DNA of 51,420 bases, taken from contig JABCPU010000459.1 in NCBI GenBank assembly GCA_016800925.1, positions 1-51,420 on the forward strand. Reading direction: 5' to 3'. Each line of letters starts with the position of its first letter. Position 1 is the first letter of the stretch. This stretch comes from Suillus spraguei (lineage: Eukaryota; Basidiomycota; Agaricomycetes; Boletales; Suillaceae). The position numbers and the translations under genes are program-made. The notes below the pieces were generated by a model. It was not told the DNA's origin. It was given only the letters and a program-made list of their open reading frames with translations, and made no database searches. This document shows positions 22,543 through 33,255 of this stretch, in pieces.

Positions 22543-23690
22543 CTTGGAGAAACAAGGATTCGATGTATGTTTCTCCCAATGTATTACTGAGACTTGTACG
22601 CGCTGTAGGTGAAAGAAAAGAACTTCGTGTCCCCATCACCCTCCACTCGCATACTCGCTCGAAATCCGTCGACACCACCGCTGTTATAGATTCAGGAGCA
22701 GCAGGAACATTCATCTCAGAAGAGTTTGTGAAACTCCATCAAATCACACGACGAAAACTCAAAGAACCATTTCGAGTTACAACGGCAGATGGAACCCTTA
22801 TAAAAGGAGGACCAATCACGCATTACTGCCTCCTAGTGGTCAAAATCGACGACCGAACCATGTATGGAAAATTCAACATCACCAAACTAGGAAGGAGAGA
22901 TCAAATCCTCCTTGGAATCCCATGGTTACGAGCAATGAACCCAATTATAGATTGGGCTGCTGAAACACTTGTCCTTCCACGAACAGAGAAATCAGATGAA
23001 ATCGAAATCGATTTGGACGAAGACGAAAGAAGAACGGGTTGCCCCGACTTTTCAACCACCATACCAGATGGCAACATTCCCGTCTTCCGAAACCATTCAT
23101 CGCTTCTCCTATTAATGTTCCTGAAGACCAGAACCAGGAGTACGAATGCCACGTACTACGAACCACTCCACGTGTACAACTGCCGAGCAGTGTCACCGAT
23201 CCCTCGCGCAGAAAAGCGCAAGAATGAATCGAACCCGAGATCGGGTCGGACAAGAACCTATTGAGCAACGGCCAATAGAAGAACAGAAACATGGAAAAGG
23301 AAAACGGAAGAAGAACTCCCAGGGCGAAGCACCAACGTACCGAAATTATCCAAGTTCTTTGTTCCCCCGAAAACCCTTTCAGCTTCATAGAAGAAATCCC
23401 GATAAAGAAGAACCCGTGCCCTCGTTGATCCCAACGAGGATGATGACCAATTCGATACCATGAACGATGTCTGGCATGCGCCAGAAGTACGCGAAATTTC
23501 CTCTTATGAACTAGGAGATGGAGAATTTCTTGTGGAATACGATACCGATGGAGTTAGTATGAGATATAGAAGAAGTATCCATGGATACACCCTTGACACG
23601 ATGATGGAACTTCTCAACTCGAACAATCCTCCAACTACTCCACAATTCCCCTTCCCCCTCCGAAATACAGTAACAAAGCTCAGGAATTCG
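22539..23690 (+). pseudogene. Gypsy C protease and linker
   Basis: In the -1 frame relative to gag, pol opens with TWRNKDSMYVSPNV and has the protease site VIDSGAAGTFIS, HYCLLVVKIDDRTMYG and GIPWLRAMNP. The frame is whole to about 23030, then several indels break the Pro/Glu/Lys-rich linker. At 23460-23650 it contains ~180 bp (EVREISSYELGDGEF region) that element B lacks. Confidence 0.8.
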
Positions 23691-25300
23691 CCACGGATGA
23701 GAAGGAAAAGAAAAAGAAATCCTTCGAAGAATTGGTCCCGGATTATTTGCACGACTTCGCAGACGTCTTTGCTAAAGACGGATTGAACAAACTACCCCCC
23801 GAACGCCCTGGTATCGATCATCGGATCGATACTAAACCCGGTTTTATCCTCGTACGTCTAAGGTTTACCCGCTATCGGAAAAAGAACGCGCTGCCGTCAA
23901 AACATTTATCGATGAAAACGTTGCGAAAGGTTTTATCTCAGAATCGAAGTCACCTCAAGCTAGTGGCTTCTTCTTTGTGGGAAAGAAGAGTGGAGAACTG
24001 CGTCCCTGTCAAGATTATCGCTACATCAATGATTGGACAGTCAAGAACGCATACCCGCTTCCACTCCCTATTTCCCTTGTCGCACGTCTTCACAACGCAC
24101 AGTTCTTTACGAAAATGGATATCCGGTCCGGTTATAACAACATTCGCATCCATCCTGACGATAGGTGGAAAGCTGCTTTTACCACGGAATTTGGCCTCTT
24201 TGAACCGAACGTCATGTTCTTTGGCCTCTGCAATTCCCCAGCAACTTTTCAAGCATACATGAATCGCACCTTTCAACAAGAAATCAATGAAGGATGGATG
24301 GTTATCTATATGGACGATATCCTGATTTTCTCTACGACAATGGCAGAACACCGGAACGGACAAGACGAGTTTTGATGAAAATACGAAAGAACACCTGTTC
24401 CTGAAACCGGAGAAATGCACCTTTGATGCAGAAGAAGTGGAATACCTCGGAATGATAATTCGCCCCGGACAAGTTGCTATGGATACCGCCAAGACCAAGG
24501 GAATCTCCGAATGGCCAATCCCGAAATCTGTAAAAGATGTTCGGTCATTCCTCGGCTTTTGCAACTTCTACCGCACGTTCATTTCCCACTATTCTGACAT
24601 CGCCCGACCCCTTATCGATTTGACAAAGAAAGATAAGGCCTTTGAATGGTCAACCGAATGTATGGACACCTTCGAAGAATTGAAACGACGCTTCACTTCC
24701 CAACCGGTACTCCGTAACCCTGATCCTTCCCGCAATTTGCCATTGCTACCGACGCTTCGCTTGTAGCAACTGGCGGAGTTCTCCTACAGACTGATGAGAA
24801 TGGTGTTTATCACCCATGTGCATACCTCTCACAGTCTTGAACCCCGCAGAACGCAATTACCAGATCTTTGATCGGGAACTCCTTGCCGTGATCGGGCATT
24901 GAACGAATGGCGTCATTATCTCGAAGGAAACCCACACCCGTCCTGGTATTCACCGACCATAAGAACCTTCTGTACTTTAGAAGTGCACAGAAGCTCACCC
25001 GTCGCCAAGCACGTTGGCAATTGATTTTGTCTATTTATGACATCGAACTGCATCACGTTGCAGGTACTAAATTAGCAGTACCTGATGCACTATCCCGCCG
25101 GCCTGATTATGACTCTGGCAAAGACGATAACGAGGACCAGACCCTCCTCCCTGACGCTCTATTCGTTCGTCTTATTGACACCGACTTGAAGGATGTCTGT
25201 CATCCTCTGACCCCCTCGACGACCCTGTCTTCAAGACGGCGTCTGATGCCCTTGATGGCGTGTGCCTTCCCCTATGAAATCAGCACTTTCTGATTGGAAG
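23691..25300 (+). pseudogene. Gypsy C reverse transcriptase and RNase H
   Basis: The RT has an intact catalytic box YMDDILIF (~24310), [32 protein letters not shown] and [15 protein letters not shown]. RNase H follows ([13 protein letters not shown] ~24760, FDRELLAV, FTDHKNLLYF, then HHVAGTKLAVPDALSRRPDY). At least five one-base indels split it, at about 23855, 24355, 24735, 24840 and 24890. All catalytic residues visible are conserved, so decay is recent and mainly by indels. Confidence 0.9.
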
Positions 25301-26605
25301 ATTGAGGAGAACGTCCTCTATTTTAAGAATCGCGCCTATATTCCACCGGCGCATCGCCCGATATCCTGAAACGGTATCATGATCATCCTACCGCGGGTCA
25401 CCCCGGTAGATTCAAAACTGAAGAACTCGTGAAACGCGAAGCCTGGTGGCCGCAATGGGCTCTTATATTCGGAAATATGTTGAGGGTTGCGCCCTTTGTC
25501 AGCAAATGAAACGGATACACATCCTGTTCGGCCCCCGCTCCGCCTATTCCCTCGTCGGCTGTTCGCCATTCTCTCAGTCTCTGTTGATCTGATCACTGAT
25601 CTCCCTGTCTCCGGAGGCTTTGACAGTATCATGGTCGTGGTAGACCATGGCCTTACGAAGGGGGTAATTATTATCCCTGCTGAAAACCATCACTTCGAAG
25701 GGTTGCCAAACTATTTTTGAAACATGTCTACCGACGATTTGGACTCCATGACAAAGTCATCTCGGATCGAGGACCGCAATTCCTATCTCGCTTCTCAAAG
25801 GAACTTGCCCGACTTCTCGACTACGTCATCGCTCCATCCACGGCTTATCACCCACAGACTGATGGCCAAACTGAAAGGCTGAATCAAGAACTCGAAACGT
25901 ATCTCGCATCTACTGCCGAACAACCCGAAGATTGGGTAGAACACCTACCAATCGCCGAATTCGTCCATAACCACCGAAAACACGATGCAAGGAATGCATC
26001 ACCCTTCTATTTGATGATGGGATACGAACCACGCGCTATTCCCCATCTTATCCCTGATTCATCCGTCCCGCAGCAGAAGATCGAGTACGATCTCTGCAGA
26101 AGATAAGAGAAGAAGCAATCGCTTGCCATAACATTGCAATGCAGACAATGGTCGAACGATCCCGAGGAGATAAGTACACCCCATGGAAGATCGGAGATAA
26201 GGTTTGGCTATCTGCCGCTAATCTTAGACTCAAACTTCCATCAAAGAAACTCGCCCCAAAGCGATACGGACCTTTCCCGATCATTGATGTCTTATCTCCT
26301 ATCACGTTCACACTCAAACTCCCTCCGCAGTGGAAAATTCACCCCACGTTCCAGCTTCCGTCTTATCGCCTATAGGAAACGGATGTACATGGCCCGAACT
26401 TCCCCGAACCACCACCTGACATTATCGAAGAAGAAGAGAATATGAAATAGAAGCAATCCTCTCCCACAAAGGAATCGGCACTCGCCGACGTTATCTTGTC
26501 TCCTGGAAAGGATATTCATCGGGAGATAACGAATGGCTCCCAGAAAAGAACTTAAAGAACTCTGCCCGAATCTTGAAGGCTTATAAGAAGCAACACGCCC
26601 TCTGA
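25301..26605 (+). pseudogene. Gypsy C integrase and C-terminal chromodomain
   Basis: The integrase zinc finger is present as HDHPTAGHPGRF and CALCQQMK (~25380-25510), and the DDE core as [24 protein letters not shown] and TDGQTERLNQELE (25590-25890). The C-terminal part includes WLSAANLRLKLPSKKL and ends in a chromodomain at about 26435-26605 ([31 protein letters not shown]), stop TGA at 26603. Chromodomains of this kind bind modified histone tails and direct insertion to heterochromatin, which defines chromoviruses. Indels break the frame in several places. Confidence 0.9.
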
Positions 26606-26659
26606 TTATTCCTCAGTCAAATCAACTCGCATTAAGCCCTGATTAACTACTATCTTGAA

Positions 26660-28116
26660 ATGCCTTTCCCCACTGCTTACATCACACCCGTCGTCGCTGC
26701 CACCAACGACTCCGACTCTGAAGCTGAACAATATGGAACTCTCACTGCAGAAATCGACAACACCTCTTACATCGAAGCCGCAATCCTCTGTGAGGGACAT
26801 GCCCTGAAATCGACAGAATTCTCACCGAAAGAGGTGCCTTCCCCGCTCTACTCATTGTTAACATCATCTGCACTGCCGCCCTCATCGAAGCCACCACTAA
26901 AGAAACCACAGAATCACACTCCGTCACCGTTTCATTCATCTCCAAAAACGCATTCGTGCTTACGCTATGCTGTTGCTTCCCGATTCTTTTAAGAATGATG
27001 TTGAAGAAGCTATTCACATCATTGCCGAACGTCGAGCAGGCATTGCTCGACCTCCCTCTCCGCAAAGAGATACGCCACTTCCTGTTCCAGCACCCGCCCT
27101 TCGCGTATCTATTCTAGTCTTGATGCCTTTGCTGGCCTATACACTGCTGTGCAAGAAATTGGGCAACTCACCAATACAGTGTCGATACCATCCAGCAGTC
27201 AGTCGCTGAAACCAGAGCAGCAAGAAACCTAGTAGAAGAAGCTATCACTGATTTACAACAGACGCAAGCAGATCTTGCATCTCCTCGAACCCCATCCCCC
27301 ATCGAACAACCAGCTTCACTACCTCCGCCACGACCTCTCTTGACTGCCCTGATGGCTTATGAACCCTGCACAAAAGAGCAGTGTGAGGCTGCCAAATTAC
27401 TAGGTATCCCTACCACTGAGTTGGTAACACTCAGCCCCCAACTTCGCGACCTTCATATACACCCCCAATGTCTATCCCATCATCATTCGGTCCAATGGAC
27501 CCTGTCTCGCCGGTCTTAGTAAAAGATTTTGGCATAACTTCCTCGTCCTCCTCCGATGAACTTCTTGGGCTGCTGAACGAGCAGTTACCCCAGACCTCCC
27601 CATGTCAGCATACACATTATCCCCGCTCAACAGGCGCAACTCAAGCGAGCTAACACCCTTGCCTTAAAATGTATGAGGAAGAATAAGGGAAAGAAGCGCG
27701 CCAGATCCACTAGCCCCACGCCTATCATTTCTCCGTCTCCCTTACGCAAAGTCCACTCCAACCCTGACGAGAATATGAAGTGCCGCATCTGTGGATTGCT
27801 AGGACATCGTCAAAAGAATTGTGCGGAATATCAGTGCAAGGTTTGCAGATATTGGTCGCCGACTCATCTGTCCCTTTATTGCCCAAAACGAGTTGGGCCC
27901 CTCCCTTCGAGTTAACTTGGAAAGACGAGGGATTCTATGACGCACTCCACGCTTGGGAGCAGCAGCTTGACGATAAATGCACTCGAGCAGAAAGAGAAGA
28001 GATTCTAAACGACGCGCTGGTTGTGAGGAAGCTGCGTATATGAGAAGGGGTCCTTTGCTGACGAGGACTACGAATGGAGCGATGATCCCATTTACTACGC
28101 AAACCAAGATGAGTAA
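26660..28116 (+). pseudogene. Extra post-pol ORF of gypsy C with zinc-knuckle cluster
   Basis: Between the pol stop and the 3' LTR lies a second coding region on the element's own strand, in several frames because of indels. It begins MPFPTAYITPVV, passes a helical segment (~27100-27260, VAETRAARNLVEEAITDLQQ), a Ser/Pro linker and a basic stretch KGKKRARSTSP. Then comes a cysteine cluster, CRICGLLGHRQKNC (C-x2-C-x4-H-x4-C) directly followed by CKVCRYWSPTHLSLYC. It ends in an acidic tail (DEDYEWSDDPIYY) with TAA at 28114. It is not Env-like. I infer a nucleic-acid-binding accessory protein; the function is unknown. Confidence 0.6.
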
Positions 28117-28134
28117 AGTCGTGACTTTACGTGT

Positions 28135-28144
28135 AAAAAGGGGG
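28135..28144 (+). other. Polypurine tract of gypsy C
   Basis: AAAAAGGGGG lies 3 bp before the TG of the 3' LTR, where plus-strand DNA synthesis is primed in LTR elements. Confidence 0.75.
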
Positions 28145-28147
28145 TAA

Positions 28148-28618
28148 TGTTACAATCGTACGTGCCCCTATTCATTTTCCCTTTGTTCCTTACTTGTATA
28201 TCATGTCACATGACTCTGACTCATATGCTCAACGCATTTGTACAACATATGCCTTCCTTATTAGGATACGCAGTTATGTTCTCACGGTTACTTGGTCTGT
28301 GCGCACATATTGGCCTATTTAAGCACAGTGTACTTGTAGTAGATTCCTACTTTAATCTTACTGGGTTTTACCTGGAATCTCCTTCGCTTAGGTCTCCAAC
28401 CTAAGTCGTCTTGAATCGTCTCTAAGTCTAAGCACTCCTTAGCCTTAGTCTCTATTCTCGCGGATACCTCTTAGACTTGTCTTTGAGGCTGAACCCTTGA
28501 TCGTACTCGGAACGCGTCCTTGTACTTTCACCTTGTCCTCTTTGGACATTGTAAGAACTCCCAGCAGACCGTCTGTGTCTTTTCACTGTCGCTGGTGACG
28601 CCACCCCAGTTCGTAACA
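28148..28618 (+). repeat. 3' LTR of gypsy C (471 bp, subfamily II)
   Basis: TGTTACAATCG...GTTCGTAACA. Its U3/R (CATATGCCTTCCTTATTAGG, then CGGTTACTTGGTCTG) follows the solo LTR at 18047 and differs from the 5' LTR of the same element at many sites. The part from TTTAATCTTACTGGG onward is common to all copies. Confidence 0.9.
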
Positions 28619-29589
28619 GATGATGCTCTTTGGAGGAGACTTCAGACAGACCCTGCCGGTGGTGCCTCATGGATCCAGGGAGCAGATAGTGGGTGTACAT
28701 TTTGCAGATCTCGCATCTGGCCAAGGCTTCGCATCTTCCACCTAAAGACAAACATGCGGCTTGGCCAAGACCCCGCCTCTGATGAATTTGCAAAGTGGCT
28801 TCTTGAGATTGGAGCTGGGAAGGGCACACATGCAGATGGAACGGTCGCCCTTCCGATTCATATGCGCTGCCCTGACAATGATATCCGCTCTCTCATCAAT
28901 GCCCTATACTCTCCTATTCTGCTCCCTGGGCATCCTCCTGTGAATGATTCCTTCTTCCTGGAACGTACCATCCTCTCCGCAAAGAACACTGATGTGGACG
29001 AAATCAATGCCAACATTCTTGAATCATTCCTGGAGATAAAGCGGTCTTCACCAGCGCAGACTCAATCACTGAGAAGGACTACGACTACATCCCACAGAGT
29101 ACCTTCATACTCTCACACCATCAGGGTTCCCTTTGCACAAATTGGAACTCAAAGTGGGTGTTCCTCTCATGTCATTGCGCAACTTGGACCCCACCAATGG
29201 CCTCTATAATGGAACTAGGATGATCCTCCTGTCTTGGACCACGCGCGTCCTCAGGTGTCGTATTCTTAGAGATGGAGTTGATGAAGCTCATCAAGACGAT
29301 CAGAACACTGTCCTAATCCCCCGCATGACGCTGGATGCCACGTCTGAAGACAACCCTATCCCTTTCAAGCGTCGCCAATTCCCATTCGTCTTGCATTCGC
29401 TATGACAATCAACAAGGCTCAAGGTCAAAGTGTGAAGTGGGTTGGGCTGGATTTGCGGACTCCGTGTTCAGTCATGGACAGCTGTATGTGGCTTTGTCTC
29501 GCTGCACTCACCCAGAGAGAGTGCGTGCCATCTTTCCGGAGCATGAAGAAGGGTCAAAGACGACAATGTGGTGTATACAGAAGTGCTGA
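28619..29589 (+). pseudogene. Helitron PIF1-type helicase, C-terminal fragment
   Basis: The C-terminal half of the helicase domain of a Helitron (rolling-circle transposon) Rep/Hel protein. Visible blocks are NMRLGQDPASDEFAKWLLE (~28760), RTILSAKNTDVDEINANIL (~28965), LKVGVPLMSLRNLDPTNGL (~29150), the PIF1-type helicase motif [11 protein letters not shown] (~29400) and [19 protein letters not shown] (~29470). Frameshifts near 29045, 29130, 29395 and 29470 break it. The Walker A/B part and the Rep domain are missing on the left because the LTR of element C ends there. No Helitron 3' hairpin plus CTRR end could be placed with confidence. Confidence 0.85.
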
Positions 29590-29796
29590 GAGGACTTAGA
29601 GATAGGATGATATGGAGGTTGAGGATTGATTGATGTATATTGATGTACTTTTATATAGAGGACCGAATGTATAGTGCACTTTTAGATGGTGCAGTAGATT
29701 TTAGTTTTAGTTTTCTTGAAATGCTGCTCAAAATGTACATGTCTGTTTTAAATCCACTATGATTGCGAATAAGTTAAGGTGCACGAAGTAGTGATT
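29590..29796. other. AT-rich spacer, nothing recognised
   Basis: This spacer lies between the Helitron fragment and the hairpin block. It could contain the Helitron terminus, but no clear CTRR end with a hairpin is seen. Confidence 0.4.
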
Positions 29797-30300
29797 ATTA
29801 GGATGAAGCCAAGGCCAGAAAGCCAAAAAGAGTGCGAAGCACTCTTTTTGGCTTTCTGTGCCTTGGGCAAAAGAGAATTATTGGGATGAAGCCAAGGCCA
29901 GGAAGGCAAAAAGAGTGCGAAGCACTCTTTTGCCTTCCTGTGCCTTGGGCAAACAGAATTATTAGGATGAAGCCTTGGCAGGGAGCAAAAGGAGTGCGAA
30001 GCACTCCTTTTGCTTCCTGTGCCGAAGGCGCAACGGGTGGTGGACTCGTCTATAAAGTAAGGGGGAAAGGTGGGAAGGTGCTCGCTAGCTCGCATGGCTT
30101 TCGCTTGCATCGCTAAAGAACGCTTATTTCGCTTAGCTCAGAATGGAAATTTCTCGCGTGGTTTTTTTCAAGTGCCGACACAGTTGTCCATTGTATGATT
30201 GCGTGACGTGATGCATGATTGCGTGATTGGTCATGTGACTGCGCAGCTGGTGGAATTTGCCATGGGTTGTCTGAGCTGGGGTAAAACCAAATTATTAGGA
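29797..30300. repeat. Hairpin-repeat block 1 (three fold-back units plus tail)
   Basis: Three consecutive units start (A/G)TTATT(A/G)GGATGAAGCC and hold near-perfect inverted repeats around a 3-nt loop, for example GCCAAAAAGAGTGC-GAA-GCACTCTTTTTGGC. A shared tail follows (GGGTGGTGGACTCGTCTATA ... TTGCCATGGGTTGTCTGA). The whole block is repeated in direct orientation at 31392-31850. ORFs here are shadows of the repeat. Confidence 0.9.
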
Positions 30301-30746
30301 TGGAGCCAAAGGGAGTGTGAAGCCAAAAGTGAAGCCAAAAAGGAGTGCAAAGGAGTGGAAAGCAAAAAATGAGGGCAAGCAAAAAATGAGTGCAATTGCA
30401 GAAGATGGCTGATAGGTAAAAACAGAAGGAACTCACAGGGGCTGGAAGGAGTGGTGGCACCATCAAAAGGCATGGTCAAGCTGTCAGGAACAGGTTGATA
30501 CCTATGACAAGCTACTCCATCAGGCACCAATACCAGGTTGGAAGTTGCCAGCAGGCTGGAAGTGTCCTCTCCCACCCTCAGGAAACATCTTCTAATAGAT
30601 TTTCTTAGATTGATTATAATTTGGCTATGAAAGAATCTGAACTTTGTCATTTGAAAAATCATGTTATTTGTTTCAAAAGCTGCTATGATCATTAGGATGG
30701 AGAGATGGGGGGACAGAAGAGCATGGGGAGGGGAGAATGAAGGCAT
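30301..30746. other. Spacer between hairpin block and minisatellite
   Basis: It begins with a decayed hairpin-family piece (30289-30365, GGAGCCAAAGGGAGTG). The rest is unique sequence with no recognisable gene. Confidence 0.5.
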
Positions 30747-31150
30747 GGGAGGTGGGAGGTGGGAGGTGGGAGGTGGGAGGTGGGAGGTGGGAGGTGGGGA
30801 GGTGGGAGGTGGGAGGTGGGAGGTGGGGTGGGAGGTGGGAGGTGGGAGGTGGGAGGTGGGAGGTGGGAGGTGGGAGGTGGGAGGTGGGAGACGGGAGGTG
30901 GGAGATGGGAGACGGGAGGTGGGAGATGGGAGACGGGAGGTGGGAGATGGGAGATGGGAGATGGGAGACGGGAGACGGGAGATGGGAGATGGGAGACGGG
31001 AGACGGGAGACGGGAGACGGGAGACGGGAGACGGGAGACGGGAGACAGGAGACGGGAGACGGGAGATGGGAGATGGGAGACGGGAGACACAAGACAGGAG
31101 ACACAAGACGGGAGACACAAGACGGGAGATGGGAGACAGGAGATGGGACA
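30747..31150. repeat. G-rich heptamer minisatellite (GGGAGGT / GGGAGAT / GGGAGAC)
   Basis: About 57 heptamers in tandem. The left half is almost pure GGGAGGT, then there is a zone of a 21-bp higher-order unit (GGGAGAC-GGGAGGT-GGGAGAT, about three copies near 30890-30955), then mostly GGGAGAC and GGGAGAT. The right end has CACAAGAC variants. GGG occurs every 7 nt on the plus strand, a strong G-quadruplex pattern. Long ORFs in all frames are an artefact of a 7-bp unit without stop codons. Confidence 0.97.
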
Positions 31151-31391
31151 CTTGCATGATTTGTTGTGTGTCAACTTAATACTGTTGCCCCCTATTAAAA
31201 CTTGACACAAAAGATTTATTCAAGTTAATAGTTTGCAGTAAATAATTTAAAAAAATCAAAATCAAATGCAATGACATGAGGATGAGATGGGCAATATAAA
31301 CTCACAAAGATGGTGATGTGGTACTTTTACTTCTGTCAAAATAGTGGTCAAAGTTATGATTTATTACAAAACCTATTATCATTATTGAAGA
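31151..31391. other. AT-rich spacer, nothing recognised
   Basis: This is unique sequence between the minisatellite and the second hairpin block, with no ORF or repeat of note. Confidence 0.5.
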
Positions 31392-32110
31392 TAATTATTA
31401 GGATGAAGTAAAGGTCAGAAAGCCAAAAAGAGTGCTTCGTCTGTGCCTTGGGCAAAAGAAAATTATTGGGATGAAGCCAAGGCCAGGAAGGCAAAAGAGT
31501 GCGAAGCACTCTTTTTGCCTTCCTGTGCCTTGGGCAAACAGAATTATTAGGATGAAGCCTTGGCCAGGGAGCAAAAGGAGTGCAAAGCACTCCTTTTGCT
31601 TCCTGTGCCGAAGGCACAACGGGTGGTGGACTCGTCTATAAAGTAAGGGGGAAAGGTGGGAAAGTGCTCACTAGCTCACATGGCTTTCGCTTAGGAACAC
31701 TTAGCTCAGAATGGAAATTTCTTGCATGGTTTTTTTGAGTGCCAATTCAATACACTGTTGTCCCATTGTGTGATTGTGTGGATTTGTCACGTGCAGCGCC
31801 ACACAGGTTGAAATTTGCCATGGGTTGTCTGAAGCTGGGGAAAACAGAATTATTAGGATGCAAAATTATTAGGATGTGGCTTTAGGTCAGGGAGCCAAAA
31901 AGGAGTGCAAAGCACTACTTTTTGGCTTGCCCTCCTTTTTTGCTTTCCACTCCTTTCCACTCCTTTTTGCCTTCACTTTTGGCTGAACTCTCCCTTTGGC
32001 TTCCTGTGCTGAGGGCAAAACAAAATTATTAGGATGTGGCCTTAGGTCAGGGAGCCAAAAAGGAGTGCGAAGCACTCCTTTTGGCTTCCTGTGCCGAAGG
32101 CACAATGGGT
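31392..32110. repeat. Hairpin-repeat block 2 (about five fold-back units)
   Basis: It repeats block 1 in direct orientation (31392-31850) and adds two more units (31852-31930 and 32020-32095). The first unit has lost its right arm (31433). The others keep paired arms, such as AGCAAAAGGAGTGC-AAA-GCACTCCTTTTGCT. Each unit is preceded by AAATTATTAGGATG or a close variant, which may mark a preferred insertion target or the element's own end. Confidence 0.85.
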
Positions 32111-33255
32111 AGTGGACTTGTACACAAGAGAGACACAAATGTGGCTAAGTTGATTAAGTAAGATTAAGTAACATGTACTTTTCCTGTAGACACCACTTTT
32201 ATGGTATGAATTTATTATTTGTCTACAAAACCTTGATTACGGCCAGGTTTCCAGGAACAAGCCGGGTCGTCTAAATAGTTTTCTCATAATATCGGTAGAT
32301 AAACCTGCAACTGGTGGTGTGGCGTAATGGTAGTACGATTCCCCATTATTCTTTTCCGGTGCGGAGTGCGAATAGGCATTGCGGCAGACGTGTGACATGG
32401 TGTGACAAAGTGCGCGAACGCTTTTCTGTGCGGTAGCTCTCCGCTGGACTCAACACATCGAGTTTCGAAACAAAAACCAGCAGATGTTGTACTTTCAATG
32501 TTATGCTATTGAACTATCAAATTAATTTTTTATGTTAGTGCGTTGTGGAGTAATAGACGTTGTCTCAAAAGTGCGCAAACTCTGGTGGACATCTAGTGAC
32601 TAAGTTGGTGTGCCGTTGTGAGAACTCAGAAGACAGGCACTTACCTCATTGCATTGAAGTGAAGGCTACGGTTGGATCCTTCCGGTCAGTGAATCAATCA
32701 TCGAATGATCAATGTTCTTGGCGTATCAAGCTGGCAACCTCCCGAAATTCAAATACTCACTACCACGACTTGGAACTCTAAATTATCGATTCATCCACGA
32801 AGACGTTGGTCAAGGGGCATGCTTCTTGTTTCAAGGAAGCTCTCCACTTTTTGATCTCTGATCGACCTCGTTGGACCGCTGTAAGCACTGTTATCCATCT
32901 GCTTCCGAAATGAGGCAACGTGCCGGGTCGTGCGGTACAGATTCTTGTGATGATTAGATCGGCATCTCCCAATCATACTTACTGACTCATCAGCTAGCCT
33001 TCCGGGATAGGTCAAAGTTTTAACAGAATTCTGATACATTGTACAGTGCAGTCACATTAATTGCGCCTTGCGTTGATGAACTATTATTGTACTCCTACTC
33101 CGTCAAGAATCACAGAATTTTCTGTCAAACCCTATAGCGCAGCTGATATCGATGGATTAGGCACCAACGCCTGATGCCTGAAGTACATGGTATAAAGTCG
33201 TTTCCAGACGATCCCCCAAGAATCCACATCCAGCTTAACAAATCGATTTTTCACT
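32111..33255. other. Intergenic region upstream of the vWA gene
   Basis: No gene was recognised. At 32313-32330, GGTGTGGCGTAATGGTAG resembles a tRNA A box, but no B box or acceptor stem follows. The last ~200 bp before 33256 are expected to hold the vWA gene promoter; no clear TATA box stands out. Confidence 0.5.

Larger units (their letters stand above)
21030..28618 (+). mobile_element. Gypsy element C, chromovirus with unlike LTRs
   Basis: A 7.6 kb Ty3/gypsy element with two LTRs and, in order, gag, protease, RT, RNase H, integrase, chromodomain and an extra downstream ORF. It is disabled by many single-base indels. The 5' and 3' LTRs belong to different subfamilies, and the 5 bp outside them do not match (TATAA on the left, GATGA on the right). 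The left flank is a broken Tc1 transposase and the right flank a broken Helitron helicase. This is therefore a recombinant rather than one insertion event. Confidence 0.9.

Noticed and set aside
21923..22714. 263-codon minus-strand ORF
   Set aside because: It is antisense to gag and protease of gypsy C. Similar antisense ORFs appear over A and B, so it is a codon-usage shadow.
29757..30116. Minus-strand ORFs with repeated ALHSF/RHRKAK motifs
   Set aside because: They are translations of the hairpin repeat units and follow the DNA palindromes.
30661..31210. Six overlapping long ORFs (up to ~300 codons) on both strands
   Set aside because: They lie in a 7-bp tandem repeat with no stop codon in any frame; 21 bp gives the same seven codons in each frame. 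This is not a protein-coding signal.
32313..32400. tRNA-Gly-like sequence (GGCGTAATGGTAGTACG with CCCC loop)
   Set aside because: Only an A-box-like stretch and a possible anticodon loop are present. There is no B box and the acceptor stem does not close.
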